From assembly GCF_027483985.1 (NCBI RefSeq), contig NZ_JAIXTJ010000050.1:62001-126000 (forward strand): a stretch of DNA of 64,000 nt, read 5' to 3'. The DNA is from Flavobacterium sp. Its GTDB lineage: Bacteria; Bacteroidota; Bacteroidia; Flavobacteriales; Flavobacteriaceae. Below the pieces are notes generated by a model. The model had not been told where the DNA came from and searched no databases. It saw only the letters and a program-made list of their open reading frames with translations. Position 1 is the stretch's first letter; each line of letters starts with the position of its first letter. This document shows positions 28,135 to 38,961 of the stretch, piece by piece. The position numbers and the translations under genes are program-made.

Positions 28135-31100
28135 ATGCTTGAAAAAATAATTGCTTTTAGTTTAAAAAACAAACTGATAATTTTACTTCTTATCGCTGGA
28201 ATTTTTGGATTTGGAATTTATTCGGTGTTCCAAATTTCAATTGGTGCTGTGCCTGATGTTACTAATAATCAGGTTCAAGTTATCACAACTTCTAGAAATC
28301 TTTCCACTCAAGATATTGAGCAATTCATCACTTATCCGGTTGAGATTGAAATGGCAAACTTGCCTGGAGTAAAAGAAATTCGCTCTATCTCTAAATTCGG
28401 ACTTTCGGTCGTTACCATCGTTTTTGAAGATGATATGGGTTCGTATCTTCCAAGACAATTAATTGCCGAAAAAATTAAAACAGCTTCCGAAAAAATCCCG
28501 CAAGGCTTTGGTACACCTGAAATGGGACCAATTACAACTGGTCTGGGCGAAATTTATCAATACATTTTAGATGTAAAACCCGAATATAAAAATCATTATT
28601 CTGTAACCGATTTAAGAACCATTCAAGATTGGGTTGTAAAACGTCAGTTATCTGGAATTAAAGGTGTTGTAGAAATAAATACTTGGGGTGGATATTTAAA
28701 ACAATATGAAGTTGCCATAAATTCTTCCAAACTTAAAGCGATGAATATTTCAACTATTGATGTCTTCAACGCTTTAGAAAACAACAATAGTATTGCAGGT
28801 GGCGCATATATCGAAAAGGTAAATCAAAGTTATTTTATTCGTGGCGAAGGTAAAGTAAAGTCACTAGAAGATATTGAGAATATTGTTGTTAAAAGCGATA
28901 ACGGAATTCCAATTTATGTAAAAGATGTTGCTCAAATTGGTTTTGGAAGTGCTAATCGTTTTGGTGCTATTACTGGAAATGGTCAAGGCGAAAAAGTACT
29001 CGGACAAGTAATGATGCTTAAAGGCGGAAACTCCAAACAAGTAATTGAAGATGTTAAAACAAGAGTGGACGAAATTGAAAAAACGTTACCAAAAGGTGTT
29101 TACATCAATCCGTTCTTAGAACGTAGTGAATTGGTTGGAAAAACTACGTTTACCGTTGCAGAGAATCTTATTTTAGGTTGTTTGATCGTAATATTTGTAG
29201 TAGTTCTTTTGTTAGGAAATTGGCGTTCAGGATTGGTAGTTGCTTCAGTAATTCCGTTATGTTTATTATTTGCAATTTCCTTTATGAATATTTTCGGAAT
29301 CGATGCCAATCTAATGAGTTTAGGCGCAATAGATTTCGGAATTATAATTGATGGAGCCGTAATTATTGTTGAATTTATTGCTTTTCAAATTGCTTATAAA
29401 TCGAAACATTTGATAAACTTATCTAAAGAAGACAGACAAATTCAAATTGATGAAATCACTTATAAAAGCGCATCAAAAATGATGAATTCAGCTGTTTTCG
29501 GACAATTGATTATTTTAATTGTTTTCATCCCAATTCTATCACTAACTGGCGTTGAAGGCAAAATGTTTAAACCAATGGCATTAACTTTTAGTTTTGCTTT
29601 AGCTGGCGCAATGTTATTATGTTTTACTTATGTTCCTGTAGTTTCATCGCTATTTTTAAAACCTAAAGAAGAAAATTCAAATTCTTTTTCATTAAGATTA
29701 ATGGCTAAAATGAATTCGTGGTATTTGCCCGTAATTACTTGGGCTTTAAGTAATAGTAAAAAAGTAATTTATGGTGCGATTTCTTTGTTAGTTTTTGCAA
29801 TCGTACTTTTTACAACAATGGGTGGCGAATTTATACCAACTTTAGACGAAGGTGATTTTGTAATCCAACCCGTTTTAAAAACAGGAACGTCTTTGACAAA
29901 AACCATCGAAACCACTACAAAAATTGAAAAAATCATTTTAAAAAATTTTCCAGAAGTTACTCAAGTGGTCAGTAGAATTGGTGCTGCCGAAGTTCCAACT
30001 GATCCAATGAGTATGGAAGAATCGGATATTATTGTAAAATTAAAACCAAAAGGCGAATGGGTTTCTGCTGATAATAAGGATGAATTGGCTGATAAAATTA
30101 AATTCGAAATCGAGAAACAAATTCCAAATATGGAAATCGAATTCACGCAACCCATTGAAATGCGCTTCAACGAATTAATTTCTGGAACTAGGAGTGATGT
30201 GGCCATCAAATTATTTGGAGAAGATTTAGATATTTTAGCAAAAAAAGCAGATCAAATTAAATATGCCATTGCCGATGTCGAAGGCGCATCTGATATCATC
30301 ATCGAAAAAACAGAAGGCTTACCTCAAATGAGTGTGGTTTATAATCGATCTAAAATTGCACGCTATGGTTTAAATATTTCCGATTTAAACGAAATGATTG
30401 CTCTCGGTTTTGCAGGAAAAACGGTTGGAACTGTTTTTGAAGGTGAAAAACGTTTTGATGTGGTCATTCGTTTGGATAAAAACAATCGTCAGGATATTGA
30501 TAATTTGAAAAATCTATATGTTCCAACTCCAAATGGAGACCAAATTCCGTTACAAGAATTGGCTCAAATTGAGTATACCGAAGGTCCAGCCAAAATTTCA
30601 AGAGACAATACTCATAGAAGAATTGTTGTAGGAATCAACGTTAGAAACCGCGATTTGCAAAGTGTTGTAAACGATGTTCAGAAAATCGTAACCGAAAAAA
30701 TAAAACTTCCTGAAGGTTACTATGTAACTTATGGAGGTCAATTTGAAAACCTTCAAAGTGCTAAAGCAAGATTATTAATTGCGGTTCCAATTGCTTTATT
30801 TTTAATTTTCATTCTGTTATATTTTGCCTTTGGATCGGTAAAAGAAGCCTTGATGGTTTATTCGGCAATTCCACTTTCGGCTGTTGGCGGAATATTGTTT
30901 CTTTGGATTCGTGATTTGCCTTTTAGTATTTCGGCAGGCGTTGGATTTATTGCACTCTTCGGAATAGCAGTCCTCAACGGAATTGTACTTATTGAACATT
31001 TTAAAGAACTAAAACACCAAGGAATCAACGACATAAACGAACTTATTTTGAAAGGCACAACCGACAGATTACGACCAGTTTTGTTAACTGCATCCGCAGC

Positions 31101-32469
31101 AGCTTTAGGATTTTTACCTATGGCTATTTCGTCATCTGCTGGTGCAGAAGTGCAACGTCCGTTGGCAACAGTAGTAATTGGTGGATTGTTTACAGCAACT
31201 ATATTGACTATGATTGTGCTTCCAATTTTATATAAACTTTTAGATAAAAAAGAAGGTAAAAAAGCCAAGTTTAAAATCCATACTAGTACAACAATCATTC
31301 TGCTTTTACTGAGTTCTTCATTAGTATTTTCTCAAAATAACAATCCTGAATTGGACAGTTTGATTAGTAAAGCACATCTAAATAATAAATCAATTAAAGC
31401 CGCGCAATTTCAAATTGATAAATCAAAAGCTACTATTAAAACGGCTTATTCATTTGATAAAACTAATATTTATTACAGTTATGATCAGAATAATTTGGCT
31501 TTGAATAACGAACCTTTAAAAGTGTTTGGAATACAACAACGATTTGCTTTTCCGACAGTTTATGGCGCGCAAAAAAAGCTTTATAATGCTGAATATGAAA
31601 GTGAAAAATCAAATTTTGAAATTAAAAAGAATAAATTAACATCCGAAGTAACCCAAGTTTACAACCACATTGTTTATTATCAAAATCAAGAAAAATTATA
31701 TAAATATTTAGATAGTTTGTATCAAAATTTCTCGAAAGCAAGCGACAGACGTTTTGAGTTAGGCGAAACAAATTACCTTGAAAAAATTACGGCTCAAAGT
31801 AAGTTTCGACAAATCAGAACAAGATTAGCACAAATACAAAAAGATAAACTTGCGCAATACGATGTGCTTCAAGGATTAGTGCAATGTGATGAAAAAGTAA
31901 TGATAAAAAATGATAAATTACTTCCATTAAATGACTTGACTGAAAGTTCAAATAAAGAAGTATATAATGCTTATTTCGATAATGTTACAAAAATTTATCA
32001 ATCAAATATAAAACTTCAAAAGCAACAGTATTTGCCAGACATAAATCTAGAATATTTTCAAGGAAAAAATAACGGATTGTCGCAATCGTTATATGGTTTT
32101 CAGGTTGGTGTATCGGTTCCGATTTTGTTTGGTGGAATAAAAGCCAAAAATAATGTTGCCAAATTAGAAATAGAAAGTTGGGAACAACAAAAGCAAAGTC
32201 AGCATTTAAAAATCGAACACTATATTACTCAAAAGAAAAGCGAATTGCTAAAACACGAAGAAGGTATAAAATACTATAAAGAATATGGTGAGAAATTGGC
32301 AAAAGAGATTTTAAAAGTGGCTGAAATGAGTTACAAACACGGAGAAATAGATTTTTTTCAGTACATTACCTCTTTAGAAAATGCTACCACAATTCAAGTA
32401 GATTATCTTGAAAATGTATTACTTTACAACAAAACCCAAATCGACTTGGAGTACCTAAATTTTAATTAA
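28135..32469 (+). CDS. CusA/CzcA heavy-metal RND transporter fused to a TolC-like outer-membrane factor
   Basis: RND pump to about residue 1040, then a signal-peptide-like segment (TSTTIILLLLSSSLVFSQNN) and OMF helices. Confidence 0.92.
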   Translation: MLEKIIAFSLKNKLIILLLIAGIFGFGIYSVFQISIGAVPDVTNNQVQVITTSRNLSTQDIEQFITYPVEIEMANLPGVKEIRSISKFGLSVVTIVFEDDMGSYLPRQLIAEKIKTASEKIPQGFGTPEMGPITTGLGEIYQYILDVKPEYKNHYSVTDLRTIQDWVVKRQLSGIKGVVEINTWGGYLKQYEVAINSSKLKAMNISTIDVFNALENNNSIAGGAYIEKVNQSYFIRGEGKVKSLEDIENIVVKSDNGIPIYVKDVAQIGFGSANRFGAITGNGQGEKVLGQVMMLKGGNSKQVIEDVKTRVDEIEKTLPKGVYINPFLERSELVGKTTFTVAENLILGCLIVIFVVVLLLGNWRSGLVVASVIPLCLLFAISFMNIFGIDANLMSLGAIDFGIIIDGAVIIVEFIAFQIAYKSKHLINLSKEDRQIQIDEITYKSASKMMNSAVFGQLIILIVFIPILSLTGVEGKMFKPMALTFSFALAGAMLLCFTYVPVVSSLFLKPKEENSNSFSLRLMAKMNSWYLPVITWALSNSKKVIYGAISLLVFAIVLFTTMGGEFIPTLDEGDFVIQPVLKTGTSLTKTIETTTKIEKIILKNFPEVTQVVSRIGAAEVPTDPMSMEESDIIVKLKPKGEWVSADNKDELADKIKFEIEKQIPNMEIEFTQPIEMRFNELISGTRSDVAIKLFGEDLDILAKKADQIKYAIADVEGASDIIIEKTEGLPQMSVVYNRSKIARYGLNISDLNEMIALGFAGKTVGTVFEGEKRFDVVIRLDKNNRQDIDNLKNLYVPTPNGDQIPLQELAQIEYTEGPAKISRDNTHRRIVVGINVRNRDLQSVVNDVQKIVTEKIKLPEGYYVTYGGQFENLQSAKARLLIAVPIALFLIFILLYFAFGSVKEALMVYSAIPLSAVGGILFLWIRDLPFSISAGVGFIALFGIAVLNGIVLIEHFKELKHQGINDINELILKGTTDRLRPVLLTASAAALGFLPMAISSSAGAEVQRPLATVVIGGLFTATILTMIVLPILYKLLDKKEGKKAKFKIHTSTTIILLLLSSSLVFSQNNNPELDSLISKAHLNNKSIKAAQFQIDKSKATIKTAYSFDKTNIYYSYDQNNLALNNEPLKVFGIQQRFAFPTVYGAQKKLYNAEYESEKSNFEIKKNKLTSEVTQVYNHIVYYQNQEKLYKYLDSLYQNFSKASDRRFELGETNYLEKITAQSKFRQIRTRLAQIQKDKLAQYDVLQGLVQCDEKVMIKNDKLLPLNDLTESSNKEVYNAYFDNVTKIYQSNIKLQKQQYLPDINLEYFQGKNNGLSQSLYGFQVGVSVPILFGGIKAKNNVAKLEIESWEQQKQSQHLKIEHYITQKKSELLKHEEGIKYYKEYGEKLAKEILKVAEMSYKHGEIDFFQYITSLENATTIQVDYLENVLLYNKTQIDLEYLNFN

Positions 32470-32471
32470 TT

Positions 32472-33590
32472 ATGAAAAAAATAGTATATATAATTGCAGC
32501 AACCTTTCTACTAATTTCGTGTAAAGATGTCAAAGTCGAAACGCCAATAGAAGAAAAAAGTGGTTTGACAATTGTTTCAAGAAATCAATTTAAAACAATG
32601 GCTATGGAAGTCGGAACTCCTACAGAACAAGATTTTGATGTAGCAGTAAAAACCTCGGGTCGCATAGATGTTCCACCACAAAACAGAGCTAAAATAACTT
32701 CATTTATTGGTGGTTACGTAAAATCTACCAATCTTTTAGTTGGAAATAAAGTAGTAAAAGGTCAGGCACTTTTAACGATGGAAAATACCGAATTCCTTGA
32801 TATTCAAAAAGATTATTTAGAAGTTGCGGAACAAATCACTTATTTGAAATCAGAATTTGAAAGACAAAAAACATTATATGAGGAGAAAATCACATCTCAA
32901 AAAAATTACCTTAAAGCAGAAAGCGATTACCGAAGAGCCAAAGGAATGTACCAAAGTTTAAGAGCAAAATTAGTGTTGTTAAACATCAATCCAAGAAATG
33001 TTGAAAACGGAAAATTGACATCGGTTGTAACAATTTTTTCACCAATTTCAGGCGATATTGTTATTATGAATGCCAATGTGGGAATGTATATTGCAGCTTC
33101 GGATGTGATTTTAGAAATTGTTGATACGAGTCATCTTCATTTAGAATTGGCAGTATTTGAAAAAGACATTTTAAAAATAAAAGTAGATCAAATAATCAAA
33201 TTTACTGTTCCAGAAGCAAGCAAAGAGGTTTTCGATGCCGAAGTACATTTAGTCGGAAAATCAATCGAAGGAAATGACAGAACGATAAATGTTCACGGAC
33301 ATTTAGATGATGCCATCAAGCAAAAATTATTAACAGGTATGTTCGTTGAAGCTCAGATTATTACTGATTCCAAAAAAGGATTAGCCATTCCGAAGGAAGC
33401 TTTAATCACTGAAAATCAAAAATATTTCGTATTTTTATTGGATAAGGAAGATGCAAAAGAATTTTCATTTAAAAAAATAGCTGTTGAAAAAGGCGCATCT
33501 TCAAATGATTTTGTTGAGATTATTGAAAATGAACAAATTAATAAAAGTTCTAAGCTCCTTTTGAAAGGTGTTTTTGATATTACAAATTAA
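32472..33590 (+). CDS. RND efflux periplasmic adaptor (CzcB/CusB-like)
   Basis: Lipobox LISCKD; barrel-sandwich hybrid motif IGGYVKSTNLLVGNKVVKGQALLTME. Confidence 0.9.
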   Translation: MKKIVYIIAATFLLISCKDVKVETPIEEKSGLTIVSRNQFKTMAMEVGTPTEQDFDVAVKTSGRIDVPPQNRAKITSFIGGYVKSTNLLVGNKVVKGQALLTMENTEFLDIQKDYLEVAEQITYLKSEFERQKTLYEEKITSQKNYLKAESDYRRAKGMYQSLRAKLVLLNINPRNVENGKLTSVVTIFSPISGDIVIMNANVGMYIAASDVILEIVDTSHLHLELAVFEKDILKIKVDQIIKFTVPEASKEVFDAEVHLVGKSIEGNDRTINVHGHLDDAIKQKLLTGMFVEAQIITDSKKGLAIPKEALITENQKYFVFLLDKEDAKEFSFKKIAVEKGASSNDFVEIIENEQINKSSKLLLKGVFDITN

Positions 33591-33680
33591 AAATTTTCAA
33601 AAGCTTTATAAATAGCTTTGAGTTTAGCACAAAAAATAGCATTTTTACCTTTTATTATTTAACAATCAAACTTAAAAATT

Positions 33681-34181
33681 ATGAATGACGCACATTTGCA
33701 TATGGTCGTAAACCACTTTCCAATTATCGGGATAATACTTGGATTCGGAATATTAATTGCTGGAATATTTTTAAAAAATAATTCTGTTAAAAATACTGCT
33801 TATTGTTTGTTTATTGTTGGAGCTATTTTTGCCTTTGCCAGTATGTATACCGGAGAAGGCGCAGAGGAAATGGTCGAAGAAATGCCATCTGTTGGACATA
33901 AAATAATTCACGAACACGAAGAAATGGCTGAGAAATTGGCAGTTGTACTTTACATTTTAGGATTGGTTTCAATTTTAGGATTATATACGACGATTAAAAA
34001 TCATTCTAAAGCTAAATTAGTTTATTTTTTAGCAGTTCTAATTGCAATTGTTGGAATATATCTAGGTAAAGAAACCGGAACAACTGGCGGTGAAGTTCGT
34101 CATACAGAAATTAGAGCCGATTCGGGAACAACTACAGAAGCGACTCAAAGTGGAGGAGAAGCTCACGATGATGAAGATTAA
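33681..34181 (+). CDS. Multi-TM membrane protein, DUF2231-like
   Basis: HLHMVVNHFPIIGIILG; four TMs; HEHEEM segment. Confidence 0.65.
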   Translation: MNDAHLHMVVNHFPIIGIILGFGILIAGIFLKNNSVKNTAYCLFIVGAIFAFASMYTGEGAEEMVEEMPSVGHKIIHEHEEMAEKLAVVLYILGLVSILGLYTTIKNHSKAKLVYFLAVLIAIVGIYLGKETGTTGGEVRHTEIRADSGTTTEATQSGGEAHDDED

Positions 34182-34200
34182 GTAATCAATTACAATATAA

Positions 34201-34236
34201 AAACCGCTTTATTTCATTTAATAAAGCGGTTTTTTA
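34201..34236. terminator. Intrinsic terminator
   Basis: AACCGCTTTATT-tcattt-AATAAAGCGGTTTTTT. Confidence 0.88.
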
Positions 34237-34262
34237 TTTAGTTTTGAATTAAATATAAAATT

Positions 34263-34829
34263 ATGAAAAAAATTCTCTTTATCGATCGCGACGGAACTAT
34301 AGTTAATGAAGCAAAAGCACCTGATTATGTTTTAGATACGTTTGAAGAACTTGAATTTTATCCTGAAGTTTTTCGCTATTTAGGAAAAATAGTTCGAAAA
34401 TTGGATTTTGAAATTGTAATGGTAACCAATCAAGATGGATTGGGAACGAAAGCTTTACCAACCGATATCTTTTGGAAAATTCATAACAAAATTTTGAAAG
34501 CTTTTGAAAATGAAGGAATTGTGTTTAGCAAAGTTTTTATTGATGATTCTTATCCCGAAGATAAAAAGCCAACCCGAAAACCAGGAATTGGAATGGTCAC
34601 AGAATACATTAACAACCCAAAATATGATTTGACCAATTCTTATATGATTGGTGATCGATTAACCGATATAGAATTTGCTAAAAATCTAGGAGCAAAAGGA
34701 ATTTTCATTAATAATGATGAAGGCTTAGGTGCTACAGAAATCCATTCAAAATTAGAAGATTTGCAAAAACATATTGCACTTCAAACTACTAGTTGGAAAG
34801 AAATTTATGAGTTTTTAAAGGAAAATTAA
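34263..34829 (+). CDS. HAD-IIIA phosphatase, histidinol-phosphatase (HisB N-domain)-like
   Basis: FIDRDGTIVNE and GDRLTDIEFAKNLGAKGI. Confidence 0.8.
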   Translation: MKKILFIDRDGTIVNEAKAPDYVLDTFEELEFYPEVFRYLGKIVRKLDFEIVMVTNQDGLGTKALPTDIFWKIHNKILKAFENEGIVFSKVFIDDSYPEDKKPTRKPGIGMVTEYINNPKYDLTNSYMIGDRLTDIEFAKNLGAKGIFINNDEGLGATEIHSKLEDLQKHIALQTTSWKEIYEFLKEN

Positions 34830-35344
34830 AAAGCATTATTCAATTGTTTGTTAATATTAAAACTTAAACCAATTCGGTGGTTAGCTAATCCCGAAATAGT
34901 AGCATTGTTTAAATTAATTCCATATCCATAAGTCAAACAAAAACTTCCTCCAAGACTTATTCCTAGTTCGGGTAAAATTCTAAATTCCGATTTACTATTT
35001 TGAAAATAATTAACAGCCGATAATCTAATAGTAAAGTAGGTCATTGAAATGTCATAACCAACTTTGGGTGCTATGATGAATTCGTTGTTGTTTTTAAAAT
35101 TTGATTCCATTCCAATGCGCCAACCAACAATTCCGACAGTCCAATTTTCAGTGGAGACTTTTCCAATAGTTAAGTTTAATTCGTTATACATATTTCCCTG
35201 GCAAATAATTCCGGGAGCAAATGCTACGTCAAATTTTCTCTTGGATTGTATTTCTTGCGAAAAGGAGTAAAGAGTGCACAAAAATAGTAATGATAAAAAT
35301 TGTATTTTCATTAAATAATCTTGTTTACACAGTTTCATTTTCAA
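34826..35344 (-). CDS. Hypothetical outer-membrane protein
   Basis: Internal signal peptide-like MKIQFLSLLFLCTLYSFSQE; beta-rich. Confidence 0.6.
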   Translation of the reverse strand: MKMKLCKQDYLMKIQFLSLLFLCTLYSFSQEIQSKRKFDVAFAPGIICQGNMYNELNLTIGKVSTENWTVGIVGWRIGMESNFKNNNEFIIAPKVGYDISMTYFTIRLSAVNYFQNSKSEFRILPELGISLGGSFCLTYGYGINLNNATISGLANHRIGLSFNINKQLNNAF

Positions 35345-35726
35345 ACAAAAGCACTTGACTTTTCAAGCGTTCAATCAGCATAGTCATCATTCGTTTGTTT
35401 AAATTAGATGAATTTTGAACATATTGTGAATATTCTTCAACAGTAAACAAGCCAATGACCATTCCTTTTAGAGCATTTCTAAATTTTATATCTCGTTGAA
35501 TTGTGTTCTCGATGTAAGCTAATTTTTTCTCTGTTGATAAAGTATAGTAAACACCTTTTTGCTTGACAGCATAATTTTTAAAAACTTCTAAGAATAAGTT
35601 GTTTTGAAATTTTAAAATAGGTCGAAGCGTTTTGTTTTGAAAAGATTCTTCTGCCGATGATTGTTCAGAAACATTACCAATTGCAGTACCACGAAGTTCT
35701 AATAAAGAAGTTTCTCTTGTTTCCAT
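35325..35726 (-). CDS. Conserved hypothetical protein
   Basis: 133-aa ORF; no recognisable motif. Confidence 0.6.
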   Translation of the reverse strand: METRETSLLELRGTAIGNVSEQSSAEESFQNKTLRPILKFQNNLFLEVFKNYAVKQKGVYYTLSTEKKLAYIENTIQRDIKFRNALKGMVIGLFTVEEYSQYVQNSSNLNKRMMTMLIERLKSQVLLFENETV

Positions 35727-35747
35727 TTTTTATTTAAAGTTACAAAA

Positions 35748-35773
35748 AAACCTCTGTCGCGAAACAGAGGTTT
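35748..35773. terminator. Intrinsic terminator-like hairpin downstream of ompA
   Basis: AAACCTCTGT-cgcgaa-ACAGAGGTTT. Confidence 0.75.
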
Positions 35774-35802
35774 AATTTTATTTATTAAGAATCAAATGTT
35801 AA

Positions 35803-37119
35803 TTATTCTTTGATTCTGAATGTTACTCTTCTTACTAGTTTTCTTGCTCCTTCAGAATCAACATCTACTGATGTATCTTCACCTGAACTAACAACGTTTA
35901 ATCTTGAAGCATCAATTCCAGCTTTAACTAAAATAGCTTTAACAGCTTCAGCACGTCCTTTAGATAATGTGTTGTTACGTTCGCTAGAACCAACTTCGTC
36001 AGCGTGCCCAACAATATCAACATTAGCTGATGGGTTGTTTTTCAAATAAGTTCTGATGAAATCAATTCCTTCAGTTGAAACGTTAGTTGGATTAACTTTG
36101 TTAGTATCGAAATAAGTAGTAATGTATCCTTCGTTTACTAAACGTTTGATCATATCAGCATTTGATTTTTCTGAAGATTCTTTAGACGATTTATCTACAT
36201 AACGCTCTAATTCATCTGGAACACCATTTCTGTTAATGTCTACCATTTTACCTCTTGTATCAACAGCAACACCTGCTACAGAGTTGTTTTCTTGATCTAA
36301 ATAATCGGCAACACCATCTTTATCAGTATCGTTCATTAAAGTTTCTACGTCACCAACTCTTTTGTTAAGTGCTTCGATTTCATCAAGTTTTTTGTCTTTA
36401 ATGATAGCATAATCTCCATGAATATCATTGCTTCCGAAAGAGTAAGTCAATCCTAATGAAGTCGTAATTAATTGACCATTTAAGTTGTTTTCAATATCAG
36501 AATAGGTTCCATCCCAATTGAAATGTTGTCTGTAGTTGTTTTGTACAGTAACGTCAAGTAAAACAGACATTTTTTTAGTAATTCTAAATTCTGGTGTAAC
36601 TCCAATTAATAAACCACCATTATATTCGGTTTGATTAAAATTGTGATCATTTTCAATAATATTTGGAGTTTTAGATGTCATTGCATCAATTTTGATACCA
36701 CCGTGAAGTAAAATTGCTAATCTTCCCATTGGTTCTTGAATGTTGAACAAACGATTAGCGTTTACAACTCCTTGAAACGAAAGTCCAATTTGCTGCATTT
36801 TGAAAGGCAAACTACCGTTATTTTTGATGTTTTTGATTTCTTCATAATGTAAACCTCCTTTAATTCCAAATACTGGACTGAACATGTATCTTGCACCTAA
36901 TGCAAAACCATTTGCTTGAGGTTTTCCTAAAAATGTTCCTGGATCACTTGAGAAATATCCAGTAGAATATGGTCTTACACCTTTTGCTTGTCCAACAGTT
37001 GCTTCAATTGTCCATTTGTTATATTCCGAAACGGCTTTATCTTTCTTAGCGTCAGCATCTTGAGCTAAAGCTGACAATGATGATGCCAACAATACAGACA
37101 ATAATGTAATTTTTTTCAT
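35803..37119 (-). CDS. OmpA-family outer-membrane protein
   Basis: DxDxDG repeats and C-terminal OmpA domain (VDIVGHADEVGSSERNNTLSKGRAEAVKAIL). Confidence 0.93.
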   Translation of the reverse strand: MKKITLLSVLLASSLSALAQDADAKKDKAVSEYNKWTIEATVGQAKGVRPYSTGYFSSDPGTFLGKPQANGFALGARYMFSPVFGIKGGLHYEEIKNIKNNGSLPFKMQQIGLSFQGVVNANRLFNIQEPMGRLAILLHGGIKIDAMTSKTPNIIENDHNFNQTEYNGGLLIGVTPEFRITKKMSVLLDVTVQNNYRQHFNWDGTYSDIENNLNGQLITTSLGLTYSFGSNDIHGDYAIIKDKKLDEIEALNKRVGDVETLMNDTDKDGVADYLDQENNSVAGVAVDTRGKMVDINRNGVPDELERYVDKSSKESSEKSNADMIKRLVNEGYITTYFDTNKVNPTNVSTEGIDFIRTYLKNNPSANVDIVGHADEVGSSERNNTLSKGRAEAVKAILVKAGIDASRLNVVSSGEDTSVDVDSEGARKLVRRVTFRIKE

Positions 37120-37311
37120 ATTATATAAATAGGTTATAAAATTCTAATTAATTTGCAAATATATAGATTTACTGCTAACTAACAACTTTTTTTTGTATTT
37201 ATAAAGAAAAGGCAACTTTAAATTTTACTGATAATTAATAAGTTAAAAAAAGAATATATTTTTCTTAACCCAATTTCAAATCAGTAAATTTGCTTTTTTA
37301 AAAAATATTAT

Positions 37312-37701
37312 ATGAGATTTCATACACGAAAATGGGTAAAACCCGAGGATTTAAATCCGAATAGTACTTTATTTGGTGGTCGATTATTGGCTTGGATTGA
37401 CGAGGAAATTGCTTTATATTCCATCATACAATTAGAAAGTCCAAGGATTGTAACCAAACATATGTCAGAAATAAATTTTAGAAGTTCGGCAAAACAAGGT
37501 GATATTATCGAAATTGGAATTGATGTAGTAAAGTTTGGAACTACTTCATTAACATTAATGTGTGAAGTAAGAAACATGATGACTAAAGAAACCATTATTA
37601 CTATCGACAAAATTACAATGGTAAGTGTTGGTTTGGATGGAAAACCTCAAGCACACGGCAAAACCAAAATTGAATATGTCGAAGATCGATTGAAAAAATA
37701 A
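37312..37701 (+). CDS. Acyl-CoA thioesterase, hotdog fold
   Basis: NPNSTLFGGRLLAWIDE. Confidence 0.85.
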   Translation: MRFHTRKWVKPEDLNPNSTLFGGRLLAWIDEEIALYSIIQLESPRIVTKHMSEINFRSSAKQGDIIEIGIDVVKFGTTSLTLMCEVRNMMTKETIITIDKITMVSVGLDGKPQAHGKTKIEYVEDRLKK

Positions 37702-38961
37702 TTATTCTTCTAAACTCATTCTATCGGTAGGCATTTCATAAATCTCTAAATCAAAATAAGCTACAGATGCAATAATGTGGTCAAAAATATCAGCCATAAT
37801 ATATTCGTATTGTTCAAACCGTTGGTCTTTTGAAAAGACATAAATTTCAAGTGGCATTCCGTGTGGTGTGGGTTGCAACTGGCGACAAAGCAAAATCATA
37901 TTTTTGTTTATTCCCGGATAAAGCTCTAAATATTGTGTAATATATTTTCGGAACAACCCAAAATTGGTCATGTTTCTGCCATTGATAGATAACGATTTGT
38001 CCACATTGTAGGTTTTATTAAATTTATTAATTTCGTCTTGCCTAACATCAATATAATGTGATACCAACTGAATGCGTTTCATTTTTTGTAAGTCGTCGTC
38101 ATTTAAAAAACGAATACTTTTTGCTTTGATAAGGATGTGTCTTTTAATACGTCTTCCGTCAGAATTCAACATTCCGCGCCAGTTTCTAAAAGAATCAGAT
38201 ATTAAACTGTAAGTAGGAATTGTTGTAGTCGTATTATCAAAATTTCGAACTTTGACCGTTGCAAGGTTTATTTCAATCACATCGCCATCAGCACCAAATT
38301 TATCGAAGGTAACCCAATCACCAATTCGTACCATATCGTTTAACGAAACTTGCACGCTTGCAACAAATCCTAAAATGGTATCTCTAAAAATCAATATGAT
38401 TACGGCCGAAATAGCTCCCAAAGCTCCAAGAAGTGTATTGCTATTGATGTCAAATATTTTTGAAATAATTACACCAACACCAATAATCCAAAGCACAATC
38501 ATAATTACTTGAATGTAACTATCTATGGGTTTATCACTATATTTTGGCTGTTCTTTTAAATAATCTCTTATGGCTTTTAAAACACTTCGAACAATCCATA
38601 ACGATAATAAAATGATATAGATTCCAACTAATTTTCCGAAAACAGTTTCCCAATACACATATGCATCAAGGATAACTGGAACCGATTTGTAGATGAAAAG
38701 AAGTGGTATTAAATGAGCAATATATTTGGCAGTTTGGTTGGAGACTAATAAATCATCAAAATTAGTTTTGGTTTTTTTAGCAACAATAGCCATTGCAGTT
38801 ACAAGAACCAATCTAAAAATAACATAGATTAGATAGGCTAATGCACACAAAATAGCAATGTTTAAAACTAAACTTAAATAGGATGCGAGCGTATCTCCAA
38901 AACCCATTTTATTGAGTATCGGATATAACCAACCAAATATTTTCTCAAGAGTATTATGCAT
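37702..38961 (-). CDS. MscS-family mechanosensitive ion channel
   Basis: GALGAISAVIILIFRDTILGFVASVQVSLNDMVRIGDWV. Confidence 0.9.
   Translation of the reverse strand: MHNTLEKIFGWLYPILNKMGFGDTLASYLSLVLNIAILCALAYLIYVIFRLVLVTAMAIVAKKTKTNFDDLLVSNQTAKYIAHLIPLLFIYKSVPVILDAYVYWETVFGKLVGIYIILLSLWIVRSVLKAIRDYLKEQPKYSDKPIDSYIQVIMIVLWIIGVGVIISKIFDINSNTLLGALGAISAVIILIFRDTILGFVASVQVSLNDMVRIGDWVTFDKFGADGDVIEINLATVKVRNFDNTTTTIPTYSLISDSFRNWRGMLNSDGRRIKRHILIKAKSIRFLNDDDLQKMKRIQLVSHYIDVRQDEINKFNKTYNVDKSLSINGRNMTNFGLFRKYITQYLELYPGINKNMILLCRQLQPTPHGMPLEIYVFSKDQRFEQYEYIMADIFDHIIASVAYFDLEIYEMPTDRMSLEE

Noticed and set aside
30858-31298. 146-aa antisense ORF within the CzcA gene
   Set aside because: Opposite strand of a well-supported RND gene; low-complexity translation with no recognisable domain.
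34263-34829. Stand-alone HisB phosphatase domain as an anomaly
   Set aside because: Single-domain HAD-IIIA histidinol phosphatases occur widely; no surrounding evidence of a new role.
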